Below are positions 38,965 through 49,000 of a stretch of DNA of 64,000 bases, one piece after another. The DNA is from Sphingomonas sp. Ag1 (GTDB lineage: Bacteria > Pseudomonadota > Alphaproteobacteria > Sphingomonadales > Sphingomonadaceae). The notes beneath the pieces were generated by a model. The model did no database searches, was not told where the DNA came from, and saw nothing but the letters and a program-made list of their open reading frames with translations. The translations under genes were made by a program, and so were the position numbers. Each line of letters starts with the position of its first letter. Positions within the stretch are counted from its first letter, which is position 1. The stretch spans positions 1-64,000 of the forward strand of contig NZ_LAZX01000083.1 in the NCBI RefSeq assembly GCF_000980895.1. Reading direction: 5' to 3'.

Positions 38965-39985
38965 CCCGCCGGGCCAAGGCCGCGCGCTGTTTGTCGGCAT
39001 TGCCGCGCATGGCCATGGCGGGATCCAGGCGTTCAACCGTCGCGTCGCCGCGGCATTGGCCAGCCTTGCGGTGCCTGCCGACGTGGTGATGCGGGCGGAC
39101 GAGGGCGACTGGCGCTTCGCCCGCAGGGCGCTTCGCCTGCTCCCCGCCTCCGACCTGCTGCTGATCGGCCATGTCAATCTGCTGCCGCTGGCTGCGCTTC
39201 ACCGGCTGGTCCGCCCGCGCGGCCGGCGCATCCTGTTCGCGCACGGGATCGAGGTGTGGGGCGACCCCACCTATCGCGCGGTGCGTCGCTGGGAACCGGC
39301 GCTGTTGTCCCGCACGATCAGCCAGGTGGCGGTGGTGAGCGGCTATTCGCGCGATCGCATGGCCGCGGCGTTCGGGTTGCCCCATGCACGTTTCACGATC
39401 TTCCCCAACGCCGTGGATCTGCCACCGGATGCCCCGCCAGCAACGGGCAAGCGCGAGCGGCTGGTGCTGGCGGTCAGCCGACTGGGTGCGGCGGAGGGGG
39501 CGAAGAACCTCGATGCGCTGATCCGCGCCTTGCCGCTCATCCCCGACGCCCGGTTGATGATCGTGGGGGAGGGGCCGCTGCGCGATTCTCTGCGGCGGCT
39601 GGCCGAGATGCTGGGCGTCGCCGGGCGTGTCGACCTGCACGGTGCGCTCGATCCTGCCGCGCTGGCCCATGCCTTTGCCGTCGCCAGCGTCTTTGCTCTT
39701 CCCTCGTCAAAGGAGGGATTCGGCATCGTCTATCTGGAGGCGTGGGCCGCTGGCTTGCCGGTTGTCGGATCGTGCCACGGCGCGGCGGGGGAGGTGATCC
39801 GCGATGGCATCGATGGTTTCACGATCGATCCGGCGGACATAGCGGCGCTTGCCGAGCGGCTGCATCGCCTGCTCGACGATCCCGGGCTCGCCCAGGCAAT
39901 GGCCGCCGCCGGGCGCGCCCGCGTCGCGCAGCATTATTCCGCGCCCGCGTTTGTCGCCAATCTCCGCGCGCTGATCGGCGCATAG
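38957..39985 (+). CDS. Glycosyltransferase family 4
   Basis: 342 residues. The C-terminal Rossmann domain has VLAVSRLG, LMIVGEGPLRDSLRR and the EX7E-type region SSKEGFGIVYLEAWAAGLPVV; the N-terminal domain contains LFAHGIEVWGDP. It transfers a sugar from a nucleotide donor to the growing polysaccharide at the cytoplasmic face. Its 3' end overlaps the convergent Wzy-like gene by 52 bp. Confidence 0.92.
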   Translation: MGNPPGQGRALFVGIAAHGHGGIQAFNRRVAAALASLAVPADVVMRADEGDWRFARRALRLLPASDLLLIGHVNLLPLAALHRLVRPRGRRILFAHGIEVWGDPTYRAVRRWEPALLSRTISQVAVVSGYSRDRMAAAFGLPHARFTIFPNAVDLPPDAPPATGKRERLVLAVSRLGAAEGAKNLDALIRALPLIPDARLMIVGEGPLRDSLRRLAEMLGVAGRVDLHGALDPAALAHAFAVASVFALPSSKEGFGIVYLEAWAAGLPVVGSCHGAAGEVIRDGIDGFTIDPADIAALAERLHRLLDDPGLAQAMAAAGRARVAQHYSAPAFVANLRALIGA

Positions 39986-41433
39986 TCCCGCCCATCGCCC
40001 GCCGCCGCCGCCCGTCGCGGCCGCCGTGCGACCAGCAGCAGCGCCCCGCCGACGATCAGGATGAAGGGAAAGCTGCGGCAGAAGAAGGCCAGCATGGTGC
40101 TCGCCTCGCGCTCTGCGAGGAAGGCAGTGGCAGCGAGCAGGAACACCGCCCAGACGTTGCCGGAGAGGCGCCCGCCCACGAGGTCGAGCAGGGTGAAGCT
40201 GATCGCGGCGATGGCGCCCGGCAGCAGCAGCACGCCGGCCAGCCCGAACGCCGCCAGGCTGCTGGCGATCAGCCCGACGACCGGCCGCGCGATCGACCCC
40301 TTGGCGCGGAAGCCGTAATGCCAGGCGATCCGGTCTGGCGCGGTCACCAGCGATTTCCTGATCAGAAAGCCGGGCAGCAGCGCTTCCGCGGGATCGCGCC
40401 ACAGGTCAGCGCTGCCCATCGTGCCGTGTTCCGCCAGCCCGCGCGCGACCTGGTCGATCGGCTGGATCATGGTGAAACGCTCGCTGTTCCAGGTCAGCGG
40501 GTGGACGTAGCTATCGATCCAGGCAAAGCGATAGCCGGTGGCGACCCGCGCCTGTGCTGCACTGAGCCGCGATGCGCTGAAACCATTCGCGCGTAGCACG
40601 TCCCACGTCGCCGCGATCCGCGCCGTGCCACGCACGTCCGGATCGGTGCGCACGATCTGAATCGCGGGAAGGAGCAGGGCGAATATACAGGCGGCGGCGA
40701 CACTGCCCGGCCCCACCCAACGCCAGCGGACACGCCCGTTCAGCGCCACGAAGGCAAGCGCGACGACGAACAGGAAATCGAACAAGGTCCGCTTGGTGTT
40801 GTCGGCCAGCGTCAGCGCAAGGATCGTCGCCGCCATCGCCGCGAGGACCAGCCCGTGGCGTCGCTGGTCAGGGCGCCGGATGACGAGCGCCGCCTGCATT
40901 GCCGCGCCCAGCATCAGCAGCGGGTAGAAGGTGCCAAAGCCGCCAAATCCCCCAGCGGTGAAGCCGCCCGACACGGCGATCGCGCGAAACTGTGTCTGGA
41001 GGAGCAGGAACATCGCACCCAGCGCGAAGATCGGTACCGCGAACCGGCGCAGATTGGGTTCGTGCCCGGTCACGCGGCGCAGCGCGCGGGCGAAGCGGAG
41101 CGGCCGGCGCACCCCCTGGCTCAGCCCGTAGCCGATGGTGATCGAGCCGAAGCCGGCCAGAAGATAGGCGGCGGACAGATCCGGCACATGCAGGTTGGAT
41201 TGCACCGGCTGCCCCGCCAGCGTCTTCACCACCAGGGCGCCGCTGCCGAAATAGACGGTCATGATCGCGTACATGCCGTCGGACACCCGCCATCCGCCGC
41301 GCGTCAGCGGCAATAGCGCCGCGGCCGCGATCAGCAGCAGGATCGCCAGCAGCCAGACGTCGGCGCGCAGGGCGAGCTGCACGCCGCCAAGCCCAGCGAG
41401 CGCCAGCAGATATAGCCAGCCGAGCCCCCTCAC
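39934..41433 (-). CDS. Wzy-like polysaccharide polymerase (polytopic membrane protein)
   Basis: 499 residues with about 12 hydrophobic stretches and one large polar loop (roughly 270-370, containing GYRFAWIDSYVHPLTWNSER), as in O-antigen/EPS polymerases. Sequence conservation in this family is weak, so the call rests on topology and on being inside a flippase/GT4 locus. It is the only minus-strand gene of the locus. Confidence 0.65.
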   Translation of the reverse strand: MRGLGWLYLLALAGLGGVQLALRADVWLLAILLLIAAAALLPLTRGGWRVSDGMYAIMTVYFGSGALVVKTLAGQPVQSNLHVPDLSAAYLLAGFGSITIGYGLSQGVRRPLRFARALRRVTGHEPNLRRFAVPIFALGAMFLLLQTQFRAIAVSGGFTAGGFGGFGTFYPLLMLGAAMQAALVIRRPDQRRHGLVLAAMAATILALTLADNTKRTLFDFLFVVALAFVALNGRVRWRWVGPGSVAAACIFALLLPAIQIVRTDPDVRGTARIAATWDVLRANGFSASRLSAAQARVATGYRFAWIDSYVHPLTWNSERFTMIQPIDQVARGLAEHGTMGSADLWRDPAEALLPGFLIRKSLVTAPDRIAWHYGFRAKGSIARPVVGLIASSLAAFGLAGVLLLPGAIAAISFTLLDLVGGRLSGNVWAVFLLAATAFLAEREASTMLAFFCRSFPFILIVGGALLLVARRPRRAAAAGDGRDYAPISARRLATNAGAE

Positions 41434-41592
41434 GACCGTGCCCTCTCCTCCCTGTCTGTGCCCAGCCTAGGCAGCGCGCGGTCGCCCGTCGAGAGCATGA
41501 TGAGCAAGCGCGGAACATGGTTAACCTGAATGATTGCGCGCGCTTCGCGCAGCCCCTAGCGTTCGTGTCGGGGAGCAGGGGGAACAGGGGCG

Positions 41593-42171
41593 ATGACTCA
41601 GTCGCACGACGCGCGTGGCGCGCCGATGTGGGAGGGGGGCGCCAGCTTTCCGCTCCGCAACCGGCTGTATCGTGCCGGCTGGATCGTCGCTTGGCTGCTC
41701 TTGGTCAGATGGACCCCGCCGCCGCTGCGCGCATGGCGCCGGCTGGTGCTGCGGGCATTCGGCGCGCAGGTCGCACCGACCGCCAATGTCTATGGCAGCG
41801 CGCGCATCTGGTCGCCGGCCAATCTGGCGATCGGCGATCATGCGACGATCGGGCCGGGCGCGCACATCTATTCGATGGGAAAGGTGACGATCGGGCGGTT
41901 CGCCATCGTCTCGCAACGCGCGCATCTGTGCGCCGGCACGCACGATAGCGAAGATCCCGCCTTCACGCTGCACACACGGCCGATCGTCGTGGGGGCGCGC
42001 GCCTGGGTGGCGGCCGAGGCGTTCGTCGGCCCCGGCGTTACCGTCGGCGAGGGTGCGGTGCTCGGCGCGCGGGGCTGTGCCTTCGTCGATCTGGCGCCCT
42101 GGACCGTTTATCGCGGCAATCCTGCGGCCGCGATCCGAGCGCGCACGATCCGCTTCGTGGAGGCTGCATGA
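41593..42171 (+). CDS. WcaF-like left-handed beta-helix acetyltransferase
   Basis: 192 residues with hexapeptide repeats (IGDHATIGPGAHIYSMGKVTIG; VGPGVTVGEGAVLGARG) and the HDSEDPAFTLHTRPIVVGARAWVAA segment of WcaF/colanic-acid-type O-acetyltransferases. It decorates the polysaccharide with acetyl groups. The stop overlaps the next glycosyltransferase start as ATGA. Confidence 0.9.
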   Translation: MTQSHDARGAPMWEGGASFPLRNRLYRAGWIVAWLLLVRWTPPPLRAWRRLVLRAFGAQVAPTANVYGSARIWSPANLAIGDHATIGPGAHIYSMGKVTIGRFAIVSQRAHLCAGTHDSEDPAFTLHTRPIVVGARAWVAAEAFVGPGVTVGEGAVLGARGCAFVDLAPWTVYRGNPAAAIRARTIRFVEAA

Positions 42172-43340
42172 CCCGCGTGCTGCGGATCATCACGAGCGCC
42201 GACCCGCGCGCCGGCGGCCCCATCGAGGGCGCGCGCCGGCTGGGCGAAGTGTGGGCGCGGCAGGGACATCGGCAGGACCTGCTGACGCTCGATCCGCCGG
42301 ACGAATTTCACTTGCCGGATTACCCAGGCGCAATCGTGCCGCTCGGCCCGCCGCGCGGCCGCAATCCGCGGCAGCTGTATCGCTATTCGCCCGCGATGGT
42401 CCCCTGGCTGCAGCGCCATGCGCGGGACTATGACGCGGTGATCGTCTCGGGCCTGTGGCGCTATGGCGCGCGCGGCGCGGCGCAGGCGCTGGCCGGCGGG
42501 CCCGTGCCCTATTTTGTCTTTCCGCATGGCATGCTCGACCCATGGTTTCGCCGGACGATGCCGCTCAAGCATGTCGGCAAACAGCTGAGCTGGTGGTGGG
42601 CGGAAGGTCCGCTGCTGGCCGGCGCGCGTGCTGTGCTGTTCACCACGGAGGAGGAACGACGGCGGGCGGAGGGCGGGTTCCGGCCGTGGCGCATGAATGC
42701 GGTGATCACGCCTTATGGCACGGCGGACCTGGCGGGGGATCCGGCCACGCAGATCCAAGCGTTTCGCCAGCAGATCCCAGCGCTGGGCCAGCGCCCCTTT
42801 CTGCTGTTTCTTGGCCGCATCCACCGCAAGAAGGGGTGCGACCTGCTGGTGGAGGCGTTCGCCACGATCGCGCGGCATGACCCCGGCATCGACCTGGTGA
42901 TCGCCGGCCCCGACGAGGCGGCGCTGGTCGCCGGGCTTCGCGACCGCGTTGCCCGGCTGGGAATCCGCGACCGCGTCCATTTCCCGGGCATGCTCTCGGG
43001 CGCCGCAAAGGCGGGCGCCCTGCGCGCAGCGGCGGCGTTCGTGCTGCCGTCACATCAGGAGAATTTCGGGATCGCCGTGGCGGAGGCGCTGGCCGCCGGC
43101 ACGCCAGTGCTGGTGAGCGATCAGGTCGCGATCTGGCGCGAGATCCTGGCCGATGGCGCCGGGATGGTGGCCCCGGCCACTGCCGCCGATACGGCGACGA
43201 TGCTGTCCCGATTTTGCGCGCTTCCTGTCCGCCAGCGAAGCGTGATGGGGCGGCGCGCGCGCCACTGCTTCGCCACCCGCTTTCGTATCGAGGCGGCGGC
43301 CGATCACCTCCTGCAGCTGATCGATCAGCACCGCGCCTGA
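42168..43340 (+). CDS. Glycosyltransferase family 4
   Basis: 390 residues. ITSADPRAGGPIEGARRLGE at the N-terminus and, in the C-terminal lobe, FLLFLGRIHRKKGCDLLVEAF, LVIAGPDEA and SHQENFGIAVAEALAAGTPVLVSD identify GT4. It is coupled to the acetyltransferase. The acceptor sugar is unknown. Confidence 0.93.
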   Translation: MTRVLRIITSADPRAGGPIEGARRLGEVWARQGHRQDLLTLDPPDEFHLPDYPGAIVPLGPPRGRNPRQLYRYSPAMVPWLQRHARDYDAVIVSGLWRYGARGAAQALAGGPVPYFVFPHGMLDPWFRRTMPLKHVGKQLSWWWAEGPLLAGARAVLFTTEEERRRAEGGFRPWRMNAVITPYGTADLAGDPATQIQAFRQQIPALGQRPFLLFLGRIHRKKGCDLLVEAFATIARHDPGIDLVIAGPDEAALVAGLRDRVARLGIRDRVHFPGMLSGAAKAGALRAAAAFVLPSHQENFGIAVAEALAAGTPVLVSDQVAIWREILADGAGMVAPATAADTATMLSRFCALPVRQRSVMGRRARHCFATRFRIEAAADHLLQLIDQHRA

Positions 43341-43404
43341 CGCACGCCTGTCCTACATCCGCCTGCCCGCTGTAGAACATAGCACGAACAGCAGGAGGCG
43401 TGCG

Positions 43405-43833
43405 ATGGTCGCGGAAGTGGAAGTACCAGCGGGGTTCGTCCCGCAATATGCGGTGGCGTTCGGTGCCGTCGATGGGCCCGCGGTGGCGGTGCAGGCGGAC
43501 AATCCGTTGCCGGTGCGCGCGGTGCCCCGCCCGGCGCAGTCTGCGCCGCTCGCCGGCACGATCGTGAGCAGCGCCATCGTGGGGCCATTCGTGCCGGAGC
43601 TGGATCGGCCCATCTGGCTGAGCCTGTCCGGCCAATGGCATGGGCAGGTCGACTTCCTCCGCTCGGCCGATGGCGGGGCAACCATGCTGCCGCTGACGAT
43701 CGCCGGTGAGCGCTGGGGGCGGTTTGTCGGCAGCACCAACGAGGCGGTGGCGGACGAGAGCGAGGCGGGCGCGACCTATTATCTTGCCGTCACGCTGCTG
43801 GGTGGCGCGCTGACCTATCGGGTGGCGCAATGA
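43405..43833 (+). CDS. Unknown beta-rich 142-aa protein coupled to the SGNH hydrolase
   Basis: No signal peptide. The sequence is strand-rich with many Val/Pro/Ala (PAGFVPQYAVAFGAVDGPAV; IWLSLSGQWHGQVDFLRSADGG; YYLAVTLLGGALTYRVAQ), like beta-sandwich tip or tail-type proteins. Its stop overlaps the next gene by ATGA, so the two are probably made together. I do not recognise the family. Confidence 0.6.
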   Translation: MVAEVEVPAGFVPQYAVAFGAVDGPAVAVQADNPLPVRAVPRPAQSAPLAGTIVSSAIVGPFVPELDRPIWLSLSGQWHGQVDFLRSADGGATMLPLTIAGERWGRFVGSTNEAVADESEAGATYYLAVTLLGGALTYRVAQ

Positions 43834-45251
43834 GCGGCCCGGACCTGATCGCGCGCGGCCTGGCGGTGCAGGCGCGGGCGACTCAGCGCGCCGCCGCGCG
43901 GCATGCGCGATTGCTTCGTGCGGCGGACAGCGCGCAGGGGCGCAATCCTGCAACCGCGCCGCCCTGGCTCGCGCCGCCAGCCTATGCGCCGGGCAGCGCC
44001 TATGCGCCGGGGCAGGTCGTCGCGCATGCGGGCGCCTGGTACATGTGCGGGATCGGCGGGGTGGCCCCCGCGACTGGCCCCGGGCCGACCGGGCGGCACC
44101 ATGGGCAATATCTCCCCGACGGAACGGGCGGCCTCTACTGGACCTGCCTTGGCGGGGCGCGGCATCCCGATGCGGCCGATGGCGCCCCGGTGGTCACGCT
44201 GCTGACCAGCAATCCCGCGCTCGGCGCCAACTGGCTGCCCGCGCTCGTCCCCGGCGCCTACGCTGTGCGCGGCGCGCGCCCGGTGCCGCTGCGCACCAGT
44301 TTCTGGTCGCTGGAAACGCTGGAAGCGAAGCCGGATATGATGACGTGCGCGGGGGCCTCGGTCGCCTTTGACAGCGATGCCGATCGACTGGCGCTCTTCC
44401 TTCCCGCCAATTCGGCGCAACTGCGCGTGCTGGTGGAGGAGCGGTATCTCCATCCCGGCAGCATCGTGATCGGAGGCCAGGATCAGTGGCTGATGATCGA
44501 CTGGACGATGAGCAGCGGCCGCCGGATGCGCCGGTATGAGCTCGAAACCGGCAAGAGCGCGGCGCAGTTCGGCTGCGCACAGACCGGCAGCTCGGCGATG
44601 GTCACTGCGGCGCCGGCATCGGACCCGCGCCTGGTGGTGATCGGCGACAGCTATAATGCCGGCTCGTCCTACGGCCCGTGGCTGGCCGGCGGGTCGATCG
44701 CGCAGCTGCTGGGCAAGCGGCTCGGCTGGCGTGACACCTGGAACCTGTCGGTCGGCGGGACTGGTTATTGCAACACGGGTGCGGGCCTGCGCACCTTTGT
44801 CGATCGCGTCCCGCAGGCGCTGGCGCTTCGGCCGGATGCGGTGCTGGTGATGGGATCGACCAATGACGTTGGCTATTCACCCGCGACGGTGGAGGCGGCG
44901 GCAGTGGCCATGCTGCGCGCATTGCGTGGCGGCACGCCCGCGCCGATCGTTGTCGCGGGCGTGCCGTCGATCAATCTGCCTGGCGCGCGTGCGACGGAGC
45001 AGGCACTCGCCGCCGCCGTCGCCGCTATGGCCGACCCGCTGACGTTCTTCGTCCCGGTCACCACCGCCACGCCGCCCTGGGTGCTCGGCGGCTGGAACAA
45101 TGCCCTCGGGGTGCCACCCGGCACCGCCAATGCCGCGCTCTACATCGCCGGGGATGACGTCCATCCGCCGGAAATCGGCTATGATTATTATGCGCAGCGG
45201 ATCGAACAGGCGATCCGCGCGCAGGTGCTACCGGCCCTGGCCGCCGGATAG
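43830..45251 (+). CDS. SGNH/GDSL-family hydrolase with N-terminal carbohydrate-binding-like region
   Basis: 473 residues. The N-terminal third has a repeated APGSAYAPGQVVAHAGAWYMC and YLPDGTGGLYWTCLGG, similar to CBM5/12-type or fibre modules. The C-terminal half is SGNH: LVVIGDSYNAGSSYG (block I with Ser), LSVGGTGYCNTG (block II Gly), VLVMGSTNDVGY (block III Asn) and DDVHPPEIGYDYYAQ (block V Asp-His). It probably removes acetyl or acyl esters from polysaccharide. No signal peptide is clear. It is the last gene of the polysaccharide locus. Confidence 0.85.
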   Translation: MSGPDLIARGLAVQARATQRAAARHARLLRAADSAQGRNPATAPPWLAPPAYAPGSAYAPGQVVAHAGAWYMCGIGGVAPATGPGPTGRHHGQYLPDGTGGLYWTCLGGARHPDAADGAPVVTLLTSNPALGANWLPALVPGAYAVRGARPVPLRTSFWSLETLEAKPDMMTCAGASVAFDSDADRLALFLPANSAQLRVLVEERYLHPGSIVIGGQDQWLMIDWTMSSGRRMRRYELETGKSAAQFGCAQTGSSAMVTAAPASDPRLVVIGDSYNAGSSYGPWLAGGSIAQLLGKRLGWRDTWNLSVGGTGYCNTGAGLRTFVDRVPQALALRPDAVLVMGSTNDVGYSPATVEAAAVAMLRALRGGTPAPIVVAGVPSINLPGARATEQALAAAVAAMADPLTFFVPVTTATPPWVLGGWNNALGVPPGTANAALYIAGDDVHPPEIGYDYYAQRIEQAIRAQVLPALAAG

Positions 45252-45281
45252 CCGGCCGACGCGTGCGCCGGCCGCTCCCGG

Positions 45282-45815
45282 TCAGCGCACGCGCATGCCG
45301 CGATAGGTCTTGCCGTCCACGGCGAGGAAGTAATTGCCCATCACGCCCTTGCGGATGCGGATCGCCTCGCCCTGCTTGGGCGGGAAGGGCATCGGATCGG
45401 TGGTCACCCACACGGCTCCCGATTCATCGCCCAGCCGGATCTCGACGCGATTGTTCGCCAGCGATCGCGTGCTCGCCACGGTGGTATTCACCTCAGCGAA
45501 GTCCTCCTTCTGATCCTTTTCATCGGGCTCACCGAACAGGTCGATGCGCGGCAGCGTGAACCCGAACAGCGAGCGGCGTGCCTTTCGCACGTCGGTCCGG
45601 TCGACGATCCGCACGTCTTTCGCCTTCACCGCCTGCTCCAGCGCCGCTGCGGCGGAATCGAAACAGGCGAGCCGCTGCGCAGGGTCGGCCTGCGTCCGGC
45701 ATTGCGCGAAGGATTGTAGCACGCGCTCCCCCGCAGCATCCTGCCCGGCCGCGCTTGCAGTTCCTGCAATCATCATGGCGCCTGCGCCCGCCACCACAAT
45801 GCCCCACCGTGCCAT
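45282..45815 (-). CDS. Exported hypothetical protein with Cys-pair N-terminus
   Basis: 177 residues with a signal peptide (WGIVVAGAGAMMIAGTASA). The mature start (RVLQSFAQCRTQADPAQRL, then ACFDSAAAAL) is the common periplasmic pattern with two cysteines about 15 apart, seen in proteins of the type II secretion/VasI kind. The C-terminal part (RIRKGVMGNYFLAVDGKTYRGMRVR) is SH3-like. Function unknown. Confidence 0.75.
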   Translation of the reverse strand: MARWGIVVAGAGAMMIAGTASAAGQDAAGERVLQSFAQCRTQADPAQRLACFDSAAAALEQAVKAKDVRIVDRTDVRKARRSLFGFTLPRIDLFGEPDEKDQKEDFAEVNTTVASTRSLANNRVEIRLGDESGAVWVTTDPMPFPPKQGEAIRIRKGVMGNYFLAVDGKTYRGMRVR

Positions 45816-45905
45816 TTTGCATCTCCCAAACCCTGGTTGGGGATAGAGTGTGTCGCGAAAACGGACAAGGCAGACACTAAACTGTTGCCTTCCTGTTACA
45901 CATGC

Positions 45906-45943
45906 GCCGCAATGTTGCAGTTGCGCAGAGCAAACATTGCGGC
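45906..45943. promoter_or_regulatory. 11-bp inverted repeat upstream of the TonB receptor
   Basis: GCCGCAATGTT (45906-45916) and AACATTGCGGC (45933-45943) are perfect complements across 16 nt (TTGCGCAGAGCAA-type core). The site is in the 239-bp gap between a divergent exported protein and the receptor gene, about 110 bp before its start, so an operator is likely. A stem-loop in RNA is the alternative. Confidence 0.5.
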
Positions 45944-46054
45944 ACGATGAATAGCGTTCTAGCCCCCTGACCTATGTGGGTCGATCTTGGTCGATTGCAC
46001 ATTGGGAATGCCGCAAAACCGGGTTGGACCGGGGCAACAAAAAGGGAAAAATGC

Positions 46055-49000
46055 ATGCGCACAAATCTTCGTTCGCGCCTGTTGACGACGACGCTGTTCG
46101 TCGGCGCCGTGATGGCGTCGGGCACCGCGTTCGCGCAGGACGCCGATCCCGCCAATCAGCCGAAGACTGGTATCCAGAGCAACGATCCTGCTGCGCCTGC
46201 CGCCGGCATTTCGAGCCAGGACGCTGCTCCCCCGGCTTCTGAAAACACCACCGGCGACATCGTCGTCACCGGCACCCTGATCCGCAACCCCAACCTTGTG
46301 GCATCCAGCCCGATTACCGTCGTCGGCCAGGAAGAGCTGAGCCTGCGTCAGACCAACACCGCCGAGCAGGTCCTGCGCGACCTTCCGGGCAACGTTGCGT
46401 CGATCGGTTCGGCCGTGAACAACGGCAACGGCGGTTCGTCCTACGCCGACCTTCGTGGTCTCGGCTCGTTCCGTAACGTCGTCCTGCTCGACGGCAGCCG
46501 CATCGCCCCCTCGGGCCTCGTCGGCCGCGTCGACCTCAACAACATCCCGCTCGCCCTCGTCGAGCGCGTTGACTCGCTGATCGGCGGCGCCGCCACCACC
46601 TACGGCGCCGACGCCGTGTCGGGCGTCATCAACTTCATCACCCGCTCCGACTTCTCGGGCATCGAGGCGAACGTCTCGAACCAGATCACCGAGCGTGGCG
46701 ATGGCGCCTACTTCCGTGCCGACCTGACCATCGGTGCCAACATGGACGACGGCCGCGGCAACGTGGTTCTGTCGGTTGGCTACCAGCAGGCCGACCCCGT
46801 CTATCAGGGCGATCGCGACTTCTCGATCCTCGCGCTGAACTCCTTCACGCCGAACAATCTGGCCCTCGCCGGCTCGGGCACCGCGGTCCCCTCGTCGATC
46901 TCCGGCACGCGCCCGATCGACCCGGCAACCGGTCTGCCCAGCACGGATCCGGCTGTCGCCAACGGCGGCCTGCGCCAGATCGATCCGACCACGGGCCGCG
47001 CAGTGACGGCGTACGCGCCGTACAACTTCAGCCCGTTCAACATCTTCCAGACGCCGTTTGAGCGCTACAACATCTACGGTGCTGGCCGCTACGAACTGGC
47101 GGACAACATCGAAGTGTACAGCCGCGGCCTGTTCTCGAAGAACACCGTTGAGACGATCATCGCACCGTCGGGCGCGTTCGGCGTGCCTGTCGCTGTGCCG
47201 CTGTCCAACCCGTACCTGCCGACCGCGCTGCGCAACCAGCTTTGCGCCTTCAACGCTGCGCCGGTCGTCAATGGTGTCGTGACCGGCTACGTCCCGCGCT
47301 TCACGGCCGCCGAGTGCGCCGCTGCCGCGGTTGCGACCGACCCGAACGATCCGAACTTCCGCACCGCGAACATCAACGTGTCGCGTCGTACCCCGGAAGT
47401 CGGTCCGCGTGTCGGCCGCTACACCACGACGATCTTCGACTATAAGGCGGGCATCCGTCTCGGCATCACCGACTCGATCAACCTCGACGTGTCGGGCGCC
47501 TATGGTGAGTCGGAGCTCGACAACACCTCGCAGAACTACACGCTGAACTCGCGCTTCGCGGCTGCGGCCTATGCGACCAGCACGACGGCCTGCCTTGCCT
47601 CGGGTCCGGGGCGTCCGGCGACCGCGGCATCGATCGGCGCAGGCTCGGGCTGCGTTCCGGTCAATCTCTTCGGTCCGGAAGGCTCGATCACGCCGGATCA
47701 GACGCGTTACCTGACGGCGGAAAGCACCACCACGATCCGCACTACGTTGACGCAGGCGCGCGCGCTTCTGTCGGGCGATCTCGGCTTCTCCAGCCCCTGG
47801 GCGGCTGAGCCGATCGGCTTCGCGGCAGGCGCGGAATATCGTGAGTACCAGGCCTCGCAGCGCGCCGATTCGCTCGCCCAGGCGAACGACCTCGGCGGTG
47901 CCGGCGGCGCCTCGCCGAACATCGACGGCGGTTACAAGGTGTATGAGGGCTACGGCGAAATCATCGCGCCGCTCGTCGCCGACGTCCCGGGCTTCCGCAG
48001 CCTGACCCTCGAAGCTGGCATCCGTTACTCCAGCTACGAGATCAAGACGCCGACCGCGCCGAAGTTCGACACCACGACCTGGAAGGCCGGCGGTAGCTGG
48101 GAGCCGTTCGACGGCCTCAAGATCCGCGGTAACTACCAGCGCGCGGTTCGTGCGCCGAACATCAGCGAGCTGTTCTCGCCGCTGAACACCGTGCTGACCA
48201 ACCTGGGCACCGATCCGTGCGCAGGCTCGGCACCGGTGACCAACGCCGCGCTGCGCGCCGTCTGCCTTGCGCAGGGTGCACCCGCCGGCACGATCGGTTC
48301 GATCCAGGATCCGACCTCGGGTCAGGCCAATATCACCACCGGTGGTAACCTGAACCTGCGTCCGGAAACGTCGAACTCGTACACCATCGGCGCCGTGATC
48401 CAGCCGAACCAGATCCCTGGTTTCTCGGTCTCGTTCGACTATTACAACATCAAGGTTGACGGCGCGATCACCACGCCGACCGTGGGCGACCTCATCAGCG
48501 CCTGCTTCGACAGCCTGAGCCCGACCAACCCGGCCTGCACCAGCATCCGCCGTAACTCGGTCACCGGCGGCCTCGACGGTCTCCCGGCGCTCGCACCGGG
48601 TCTGTTCGGCGTGCTGTCGAACCTGGGTGTCCTGAAGACCGACGGCATCGACCTCAACGTCAACTACCGTCGTGACCTGGGCTTTGCGAAGCTGAACCTC
48701 AGCTTCCAGGGCAACTGGACCAACCGGTCGCAGTTCCAGGCGACGCCGACCTCGATCAATCGTGAGTGCGTCGGCTTCTACTCGGTCAACTGCTCGTACA
48801 CCGGTTCGCTGCAGCCGGAGTTCTCGTGGAACACCCGCGCGACCTTCGGCTTCGAGAACGTCGACTTCTCGGTGTTGTGGCGTCACATCGACGGCTTCCG
48901 TCAGGAGCCGCTGGACGCGCAGGAGCGTGCCTTCTGGACGGGTCCGGTCCCGAGCCTGGGTGGCGGTACTTACGACTTCACGCGCATCAAGTCGGCGGAC

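Noticed and set aside
36610..39177. 855-codon minus-strand frame across hydrolase and flippase genes
   Set aside because: Arg/Gln-rich, no domains; opposite an epoxide-hydrolase-like gene with full catalytic motifs.
45959..48886. 975-codon open frame on the minus strand across the TonB receptor gene
   Set aside because: It is a mirror frame of the strongly codon-biased receptor gene. The protein is Arg/Val/Asp-rich without domains, and the plus-strand frame has a signal peptide, plug and barrel end.
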